Assembly (NCBI GenBank): GCA_910589425.1
Contig: CAJUSZ010000016.1
Location: forward strand, 1-56,653
Length of the DNA stretch: 56,653 nt
DNA from: an uncultured Muribaculaceae bacterium
GTDB lineage: Bacteria; Bacteroidota; Bacteroidia; Bacteroidales; Muribaculaceae
Direction: 5' to 3'
Under the pieces are notes generated by a model. That model saw nothing but the letters and a program-made list of their open reading frames with translations, was not told where the DNA came from and did no database searches. Position 1 is the stretch's first letter; the number at the start of each line of letters is the position of its first letter. Position numbers and translations under genes: made by a program. Below are positions 51,355 through 56,653 of the stretch, piece after piece.

Positions 51355-52371
51355 ATGAGTGTTACAATTCTCGGAATAGAATCGTCGTGCGACGACACAT
51401 CGGCTGCTGTCATTTCCGACGGCATATTGCTCAGCAACGTTATTTCAAGCCAAAGCGTCCATGAGGCCTATGGAGGTGTCGTGCCGGAACTTGCATCCAG
51501 GGCTCATCAGCAAAACATAGTCCCCACCGTCAGCGAGGCTTTGCGTCAGGCCGGTCTGTCTCCTTCCGATCTAAGCGCCATAGCTTTCACAAGAGGCCCG
51601 GGACTACTGGGTTCGTTGCTTGTGGGCACGTCGTTTGCCAAAGGTCTGGCGGTTTCAACTGGCGTGCCTGTCGTGGATGTCAATCATCTTCATGCTCATG
51701 TGCTGTCGCATTTCATCCGGACCGATGAGGGGCAGGAAGTGCCTGAGTTTCCCTTTTTGTGTCTTCTCATATCCGGAGGAAATTCCCAGATTGTCATGGT
51801 GAGAAGTCCTTTCGACATGGAGATTGTAGGCCGTACGATAGATGATGCGGCCGGAGAGGCGTTTGACAAATGTGCGAAAGTGATGGGCTTGCCTTATCCC
51901 GGTGGACCTCATATAGACCGCCTTTCCGAGCATGGGAACCCTCATGCATTTAAGTTCAGCCGTCCGCATATCGGAGGATTGGATTATTCGTTCTCCGGCT
52001 TGAAGACAAGTTTCCTTTACACGCTCAGGGACAATCTTAGGGAAGACCCTGAGTTCGTGGAGAAAAACAAGGCGGATCTTGCTGCTTCGCTTCAGGCGAC
52101 CATCATACGTATACTTCTGGATAAGCTGAGACGTGCGGTGGATATGTACGGTGTCGGCTCCGTTGCTATCGGAGGAGGCGTGTCGGCCAATTCAGGAGTA
52201 AGGAAAGCCGTCTCTGATTTCTGCGATTCAAGAGGACTTAAAGCGTGGATCCCTCCGCGTCCGTTTACGACAGACAACGCGGCAATGGTGGCGATGGCAG
52301 GTTATTTCAAATATCTTGAGAATGATTTCTGTGATCTTTCCAAGCCTCCGTTCGCGAGAGTCGAAATATGA
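51355..52371 (+). CDS. tsaD: tRNA threonylcarbamoyltransferase TsaD
   Basis: A 338-residue ASKHA-fold protein that transfers threonylcarbamoyl to A37 of ANN-decoding tRNAs. ILGIESSCDDTSAAVI (5-20), metal-binding HLHAHVLSH, GGNSQIV, GRTIDDAAGEAFDKCAKVMGLPYPGGP and GGVSANSGVRK are all present. Its partner TsaC-like protein is encoded at 28162; TsaB and TsaE are not in the window. Heads the plus-strand series toward the ribosomal protein genes. Confidence 0.97.
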   Translation: MSVTILGIESSCDDTSAAVISDGILLSNVISSQSVHEAYGGVVPELASRAHQQNIVPTVSEALRQAGLSPSDLSAIAFTRGPGLLGSLLVGTSFAKGLAVSTGVPVVDVNHLHAHVLSHFIRTDEGQEVPEFPFLCLLISGGNSQIVMVRSPFDMEIVGRTIDDAAGEAFDKCAKVMGLPYPGGPHIDRLSEHGNPHAFKFSRPHIGGLDYSFSGLKTSFLYTLRDNLREDPEFVEKNKADLAASLQATIIRILLDKLRRAVDMYGVGSVAIGGGVSANSGVRKAVSDFCDSRGLKAWIPPRPFTTDNAAMVAMAGYFKYLENDFCDLSKPPFARVEI

Positions 52372-52441
52372 AATCAGCGGTCAAAAGTATAGATCTGTCA
52401 AATATAGTAATTCATCAAGGATAGAATCAACATCATAAAGA

Positions 52442-53221
52442 ATGAGTCAGAAATCAGAGCCAGCCGACGCCATGCATAAGGAATCCCGCCACGTGGTTAT
52501 CTATGGGTATACGAAGCAGGAGCTTGCCAAAGTGATGAAGCATTTTGAGTCAATGCTTCCTGAATATGTCAAAATATCGATAGATTCGTCTAATCTTGTA
52601 ACCCGTATCACGCTGACCGGTGTTAACTCCGGCGTGGAGCTGCTCCGTTTCAAACTCAACAAATACCAGCAGAACCTTAACGACATATTCTCCCACGAAG
52701 TAGTGGCTATGGCTGACCGTACTGTAGCCCAGGTTCTCGGGGATCTTCTGACGGAGCGGGAGCTGACTGTGAGCTGTGCGGAGAGTTGCACGGGTGGCAA
52801 TATAGCGCATCGTATTGTGCAGAATGCCGGGTCGTCGGCATATTTTCTCGGGAGCGTGGTGAGCTACAGCAATGATGTCAAGGCCAATGTGCTTGGAGTT
52901 GATCGCCGTGATATCGACCGGGATGGTGCCGTGAGCCGGAGTGTGGCAGAGTCTATGGCTTCAGGCGCTGCATTGCTGATGCGCACCGATTGCGCCATCG
53001 CCACAACGGGGATAGCCGGTCCTGGCGGCGGCTCTAAGCTCAAGCCTGTCGGGACAGTGTGGATTGCGGTAAAGTATCTGGATACAGTGGTCAGCGAGTG
53101 TCTGCATTTCAAAGGGGACAGGGATACTGTGATAGAGAGTGCCACAAACCACGCCATGGTCATGCTCATCCATCTTCTGCGTAACAGTTACGAGGCTCAG
53201 GAAGATTTCAACGACGAATGA
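52442..53221 (+). CDS. CinA-type nicotinamide-nucleotide amidohydrolase lacking the N-terminal domain
   Basis: A 259-residue protein. Residues about 95-250 are the CinA C-terminal deamidase (VSCAESCTGG 110-119, YSNDVKANVLGV, CAIATTGIAGPGGG, KPVGTVWIAV), which converts NMN to nicotinate mononucleotide. Residues about 15-90 (ESMLPEYVKISIDSSNLVTRITLTG...KYQQNLNDIF) match the layout of the KH-like middle domain of full-length CinA. The N-terminal COG1058 pyrophosphatase domain (about 170 residues) is missing, and only 70 bases separate the gene from tsaD, so it is not encoded out of frame nearby. Start at 52442; an alternative ATG is at 52472. Confidence 0.85.
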   Translation: MSQKSEPADAMHKESRHVVIYGYTKQELAKVMKHFESMLPEYVKISIDSSNLVTRITLTGVNSGVELLRFKLNKYQQNLNDIFSHEVVAMADRTVAQVLGDLLTERELTVSCAESCTGGNIAHRIVQNAGSSAYFLGSVVSYSNDVKANVLGVDRRDIDRDGAVSRSVAESMASGAALLMRTDCAIATTGIAGPGGGSKLKPVGTVWIAVKYLDTVVSECLHFKGDRDTVIESATNHAMVMLIHLLRNSYEAQEDFNDE

Positions 53222-53304
53222 AGACCGCGGGGGATAGAATTCCTGATGGAAAATGCTGATTTCATAAATCCCAAAGATTTTCGGCTAAAAAAGCATGAAT
53301 AAAT

Positions 53305-53335
53305 TTTGGTATGTCGTGAAATATTGGTAATTTTG
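53305..53335 (+). promoter_or_regulatory. promoter of the rpmB-rpmG-DUF4295 unit
   Basis: TTTG (53305-53308), 19 bases, TAATTTTG (53328-53335). The leader to the rpmB ATG is about 120 bases and has no clear hairpin to my eye. Confidence 0.8.
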
Positions 53336-53464
53336 CCCCCGATTTGTGGCACATCCGTAGAAAGTCGGCGAAAAAGATGCGTTCGCGGGCGATATGAGAG
53401 TGAGATGGCGGCCACTTGTCAATACTAAGACTTTAACAGTAAATAGAATTAACAACCAACAGCC

Positions 53465-53728
53465 ATGTCAAAAGTTTGTCAGTTAACGGGCAAGAAAGCG
53501 AGCGTGGGTAACAATGTCTCGCACTCCAAGCGTCGCACCAAGCGCAAATTCAATGTCAATCTTCACCGGAAGAAATTCTATTGGGTAGAGCAGGACATGT
53601 GGATCGAACTTCTTGTCAGCGCCCATGCACTGCGCACGATCAACAAGATTGGTCTTAACGCCGCTCTCAAGAAAGCGGAAGCAGCCGGCAATCTCGACTA
53701 CAAGGATATCACCATCGTTTCATTCTAA
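53465..53728 (+). CDS. rpmB: 50S ribosomal protein L28
   Basis: An 87-residue large-subunit protein. SKVCQLTGKKASVGNNVSHSKRRTKRKFNVNLHRKKFY in short blocks is diagnostic of bL28, and length is normal. First gene of a three-gene ribosomal unit. Confidence 0.97.
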   Translation: MSKVCQLTGKKASVGNNVSHSKRRTKRKFNVNLHRKKFYWVEQDMWIELLVSAHALRTINKIGLNAALKKAEAAGNLDYKDITIVSF

Positions 53729-53764
53729 CCTGTTCTCAACCTATTCTATACGTCAATAATCGTT

Positions 53765-53953
53765 ATGGCAAAAAAAGCAAAAGGCAATCGCGTTCAGGTT
53801 ATCCTCGAATGCACCGAACATAAGGCAAGCGGTATGCCCGGTATGTCCCGTTACATCACCACAAAAAACCGCAAAAACACAACAGAGCGTCTGGAGTTGA
53901 AGAAATACAACCCTATCCTCAAGAAAGTAACCGTTCACAAAGAAATCAAATAA
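53765..53953 (+). CDS. rpmG: 50S ribosomal protein L33
   Basis: A 62-residue bL33: AKKAKGNRVQVILECTEHK, RYITTKNRKNTTERLELKKYNP and the KEIK end. It lacks the paired zinc-binding cysteines of some bL33 (only one Cys is present), the zinc-free form. It follows rpmB by 36 bases. Confidence 0.97.
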   Translation: MAKKAKGNRVQVILECTEHKASGMPGMSRYITTKNRKNTTERLELKKYNPILKKVTVHKEIK

Positions 53954-53965
53954 GCACTCTGAAAT

Positions 53966-54115
53966 ATGGCAAAGAAAACCGTCGCGTCGCTTCAGAAAGG
54001 TGAAGGACGCACCTATAGCAAGGTCATCAAAATGGAGAAATCTCCTAAGACAGGCGCTTATATCTTCAAAGAGGAAATGGTGCCCAACGACGCAGTTCAG
54101 GCTGCATTAAAATAA
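53966..54115 (+). CDS. DUF4295 family ribosome-associated protein
   Basis: A 49-residue basic protein: MAKKTVASLQKGEGRTYSKV, then IKMEKSPKTGAYIFKEEMVP and NDAVQAALK. DUF4295 is, to my knowledge, confined to Bacteroidetes and sits after rpmG; I recall that it has been seen on a Flavobacterium 50S subunit and named bL38, not checked here. Starts 12 bases after rpmG. This gene is small enough that automatic callers can miss it. Confidence 0.9.
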   Translation: MAKKTVASLQKGEGRTYSKVIKMEKSPKTGAYIFKEEMVPNDAVQAALK

Positions 54116-54173
54116 AAAAACAGATGTAGATTTATTGTTGTTGCTATCAGCAATATAATCACAGCATAAAGTT

Positions 54174-54213
54174 CAAGCCGTTTGGGAAGGATATAGTCTT
54201 CACAAGCGGCTTG
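54174..54213 (+). terminator. terminator of the ribosomal protein unit
   Basis: CAAGCCGTTTG (54174-54184) pairs with CAAGCGGCTTG (54203-54213) with one G-T pair, 18-base loop. T-tract after it is weak. Confidence 0.6.
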
Positions 54214-54231
54214 GCGTTTATTTATCCGCTA

Positions 54232-54239
54232 TATTTTTG
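54232..54239 (+). promoter_or_regulatory. -7 box of the membrane protein gene
   Basis: TATTTTTG fits TAnnTTTG, 37 bases before the ATG at 54277. The -33 box (TTGG at 54211-54214) is poorly spaced. Confidence 0.5.
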
Positions 54240-54276
54240 ATTCACAAACCGTCTTTGACTATATCCCCATCGGTTA

Positions 54277-55563
54277 ATGCAAATGATCGCGAGTTCCAGT
54301 CGCCTGTGTCGTTCTTCCAAAAGTGGACGTCGATTCCATCTGATAGCTGAAATTGCCATTCTCTATGTGTCGCTGATAATCCTGTTTGTCGGCCTTGAAT
54401 GGTTGGCATATTCTGTGCCTCACAGTTGGTTTGCCCAAAATGCGGTGCATTCCGCAGAGCAGATCTCAGGAGAGGATCATAAGCGCGGTTTTGCGCTCTA
54501 CCGGGTGGATGGTTTCACGGACTGCCTTATGGTAAGTATGTCGGTTACGTCTTACGATCAGGAGAGTTCAATAAATAATGCGATGAGAAATCCTCTCTGC
54601 TATGAGAGAGATAAGACTGTCGAGGCGGTAACTAAAATGGCCGGAGGGGACTACAGTGGTAGAGACATAAGCGACTATGGGCGTTATTGGCATGGCTATC
54701 AGTTGCCGTTGCGCCTGATGCTTTGTGCCGGATCCATCGAATTCATACATGTGGTGAATTATATCGTATTGATAGGATTGTTTATAGCCGCCTGTTGGCT
54801 GATAGTCAGAAGACGCGGTTGGATTGCCGGTCTGCTGTTCGCTGTAGTGTTGGTTCTGTTGGGCCTGCCGATCATTCCTAAGTGTATGCAATTCAGCTCC
54901 TGCTTTTATATTTTTCTGATAGCCATAATCGTGATGCTGGGTGCGGAGAGGCAGTTTTCCTGTTTCAGGAACCAGGTTCTTGCCTTTTTTGCCATAGGGG
55001 CTGTAACCTCCTTTCTGGATCTTCTTACCGCACCGCTTGTCACTCTATGTTTCCCGCTGGCGATAATACTCTACAGTAAGACCCGGGACACCAAATTGCG
55101 GAGCTGCGTTCTTCTTTCATGTTCATGGGGGGCAGGCTATGCGTTGACATGGGCGTCGAAATGGGTATTGGCTACATTGATAACAGGAATGGATATTCTT
55201 ACCGACGCATTTGTAAATGCCGGTGTCAGGATCAATGGCGCTGTCAATCAGAGTTGGATGCTTGAAATGTTTGTGGCAAAATGGTTCATGCCGGTGTTTG
55301 CAACACTTTTTATCTTGTTTCTGCTTATATGCTATATGGCGGGGGGACGCAAGTTCACGAAAAGAAATGCATATCTTCTACTGATAGCCCTGATGCCCGT
55401 CGGATGGTATCTTGTGTTGCAGAACCACTCGATAATCCATTTCTGGTTTGTATGGCGTTCGCTCGGAGCCACGCTGTTCTGTTCGCTTCTGTACCTGTGT
55501 CAGATTCTTTCCGGCAGAAGTAGTGTTATCTTTAAAAATTTAAGGTATGAGTGTCAGTCATGA
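54277..55563 (+). CDS. polytopic membrane protein of unknown function, possibly glycan-related
   Basis: A 428-residue inner-membrane protein with a basic N-terminus and about ten hydrophobic helices (first about 23-45; the rest from about 125 to 415). Between helices one and two lies a long extracytoplasmic stretch of about 80 residues with YDQESSINNAMRNPLCYERD and YGRYWHGYQLPLRLML. This topology, one helix then a periplasmic loop and a run of helices, is like GT-C glycosyltransferases or polymer transporters, but no diagnostic motif is visible. It overlaps the following GT2 gene by 17 bases, so the two are translated together. Confidence 0.75.
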   Translation: MQMIASSSRLCRSSKSGRRFHLIAEIAILYVSLIILFVGLEWLAYSVPHSWFAQNAVHSAEQISGEDHKRGFALYRVDGFTDCLMVSMSVTSYDQESSINNAMRNPLCYERDKTVEAVTKMAGGDYSGRDISDYGRYWHGYQLPLRLMLCAGSIEFIHVVNYIVLIGLFIAACWLIVRRRGWIAGLLFAVVLVLLGLPIIPKCMQFSSCFYIFLIAIIVMLGAERQFSCFRNQVLAFFAIGAVTSFLDLLTAPLVTLCFPLAIILYSKTRDTKLRSCVLLSCSWGAGYALTWASKWVLATLITGMDILTDAFVNAGVRINGAVNQSWMLEMFVAKWFMPVFATLFILFLLICYMAGGRKFTKRNAYLLLIALMPVGWYLVLQNHSIIHFWFVWRSLGATLFCSLLYLCQILSGRSSVIFKNLRYECQS

Positions 55564-56479
55564 TTCCGGGAAAGTGGCAGTTATGATCCCGTGCTTCAAC
55601 GAGAGTCAGTCGATAGGCAATGTCGTCAGGGATTTTCTCAAGATTCTTCCGGATAGCGACATCTATGTCTATGACAACAACAGCAGCGACGACACCGCCG
55701 GGATTGCCGCGCGTGCCGGAGCCATTGTCAGAAAAGAACCGCGTCAAGGGAAAGGGAATGTGATGAGGTCGATGTTTCAGGATATTGATGCCGACATATA
55801 TGTCATTGTGGATGGAGACGACACATATCCCGCCGAGGCCGCTCCGGAGCTGATCGATGCGCTTGTCAACAACCGTGCGGACATGGTGGTGGGCGATCGG
55901 TTGTCATCGACTTATTTCACTGAGAATAAACGGCCGTTCCACAACTCAGGCAACAGGTTTGTCAGAATGATGATCAACCGCCTGTTTAATGCCCGGCTGC
56001 ACGACATACTGTCCGGCTATCGAGTGTTCAGTCGCGACTTCATAAAGAATTTCCCGGTCATGTCGTCTGGATTCGAGATCGAGACGGAGATGACGATCCA
56101 TGCCCTTGATAAGAACTACAGGGTATGTGAGGTGCCGATTGAATATAGAGACCGTGGCGAGGGGAGTGAATCAAAGTTGAACACATTCAGTGATGGTTTC
56201 AGGGTGATCGGGACGTTGTTCTCATTGTTCCGGAATTATCGACCGCTGCTTTTTTTCAGCATCATATCTGTTATCTCATTTGTGGGGAGCGTAGCGCTCA
56301 TGGTGCCGGTTCTGATGGAATATTGGGATACAGGACTTGTGCCGCGTTTCCCTTCGCTCATTGTGGCATGCACATTCCTTATGCTATCCATCCTTCTGTT
56401 TTTATGCGGACTGGTGCTTGATACAATCTCGCGCAATCAGCGCCAGATGCTGGAATTGATGCGCTTGCAGCGTCACTGA
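55547..56479 (+). CDS. GT2 family glycosyltransferase, polyprenyl-phosphate type
   Basis: A 310-residue inverting glycosyltransferase. VMIPCFNESQSIGNVVRDFL (12-31), YVYDNNSSDDTAGIA, EPRQGKGNVMRSMFQ and the metal-binding VDGDDTYP (about 88-95) form the GT-A fold; LSGYRVFSRDFIKNFPV and FEIETEMTIHALDKNYRVCEVPIEY are typical of dolichol-phosphate-mannose-synthase-like proteins. Two C-terminal membrane helices (about 232-255 and 268-290) anchor it. Such enzymes charge undecaprenyl phosphate with a sugar, which a GT-C protein such as the upstream neighbour could then use; this pairing is inference. Confidence 0.88.
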   Translation: MSVSHDSGKVAVMIPCFNESQSIGNVVRDFLKILPDSDIYVYDNNSSDDTAGIAARAGAIVRKEPRQGKGNVMRSMFQDIDADIYVIVDGDDTYPAEAAPELIDALVNNRADMVVGDRLSSTYFTENKRPFHNSGNRFVRMMINRLFNARLHDILSGYRVFSRDFIKNFPVMSSGFEIETEMTIHALDKNYRVCEVPIEYRDRGEGSESKLNTFSDGFRVIGTLFSLFRNYRPLLFFSIISVISFVGSVALMVPVLMEYWDTGLVPRFPSLIVACTFLMLSILLFLCGLVLDTISRNQRQMLELMRLQRH

Positions 56480-56547
56480 AATCCTGATTTCTTTTGTGTA
56501 AAATGCACGGCTCTTTCATTTAAATTTTAAACAGACGCATGACACCC

Positions 56548-56580
56548 TTACCCGATCCATTGCGAGTCGGGTAAATTTTT
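56548..56580 (+). terminator. terminator after the GT2 gene
   Basis: TTACCCGA (56548-56555) and TCGGGTAA (56567-56574) form a perfect 8-base stem round 11 bases, then TTTTT. Confidence 0.85.
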
Positions 56581-56605
56581 ATATACTGTATGTCAGGCGT
56601 TTATC

Positions 56606-56638
56606 TTTGGCTTGAATGATCAAAAATTCTTATTTTTG
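56606..56638 (+). promoter_or_regulatory. promoter for a gene beyond the window
   Basis: TTTG (56606-56609), 21 bases, TATTTTTG (56631-56638). Full consensus match reading out of the right edge. Confidence 0.75.
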
Positions 56639-56653
56639 AGATAAAAAACGCAG

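Noticed and set aside
1..56653. CRISPR arrays, insertion sequences, prophage, toxin-antitoxin or restriction genes
   Set aside because: No direct-repeat arrays, transposases, integrases or defence-type proteins are visible on either strand.

Overview
The window looks like a contiguous stretch of core chromosome from a Bacteroidales bacterium, most likely close to Muribaculaceae or Bacteroidaceae; the genus cannot be told from sequence alone. The pointers are: many promoters of the Bacteroidetes form TTTG-N19..21-TAnnTTTG, few Shine-Dalgarno sites, a BspA-type leucine-rich-repeat protein, outer-membrane and lipoprotein genes, pyruvate:ferredoxin oxidoreductase, menaquinone genes, the Bacteroidetes-specific DUF4295 ribosomal-cluster gene, and tRNA genes without encoded CCA. 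I see no phage, insertion sequence, CRISPR array, rRNA or restriction system.

Layout. 1-1700: leader DNA and a secreted LRR protein. 1719-6427 (minus): a flavoprotein with a cysteine cluster, a YjbR/MmcQ protein and NifJ. 6625-10928 (minus): a DEFD-box RNA helicase, recG and ispD. 11030-13474 (minus): fabG, a FabH-like ketosynthase and a TetR regulator whose promoter carries two near-identical palindromes. 13665-18648 (minus): trkH, trkA, dxs and a small membrane protein read from one promoter. 18992-19147: two tandem tRNA-Arg(ACG). 19280-28758 (minus): tsaC-like gene, sugar transferase, ClC channel, fmt, menD, menB, menC, menE from one promoter. 28840-30777 (minus): nadE. 30946-39363 (plus): beta-barrel protein, nucleoside transporter, rsmE, kdsA, a TPR protein, a small membrane protein, a PstS-like lipoprotein and a second TPR protein. 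39443-48365 (minus): purL, a lipoprotein, a murB fused to a metallo-beta-lactamase-fold hydrolase, an RhlE-type helicase and a nitroreductase. 48714: tRNA-Cys. 48963-51154 (minus): an rRNA/tRNA methyltransferase and radA. 51355-54115 (plus): tsaD, a shortened cinA, rpmB, rpmG and the DUF4295 gene. 54277-56479 (plus): a polytopic membrane protein and a GT2 glycosyltransferase.

Functionally the window is mostly housekeeping: isoprenoid precursors (dxs, ispD), menaquinone (menD/B/C/E), envelope precursors (kdsA, murB, sugar transferase), purines, NAD, K+ uptake, DNA repair (recG, radA), translation and tRNA modification (tsaC-like, tsaD, fmt, rsmE, rpmB, rpmG). No complete novel system was found. 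The items most worth a second look are the MurB-hydrolase fusion, the twin TetR operators, the CinA lacking its pyrophosphatase domain, the replacement of genes after the L28-L33-DUF4295 cluster by an envelope-glycan pair, the PstS-like/TPR cassette without an ABC transporter, and a hairpin directly in front of ispD.

Start codons were moved downstream of the longest open frame wherever the longest frame used a TTG or GTG that lies in a promoter box or terminator; each case is explained.
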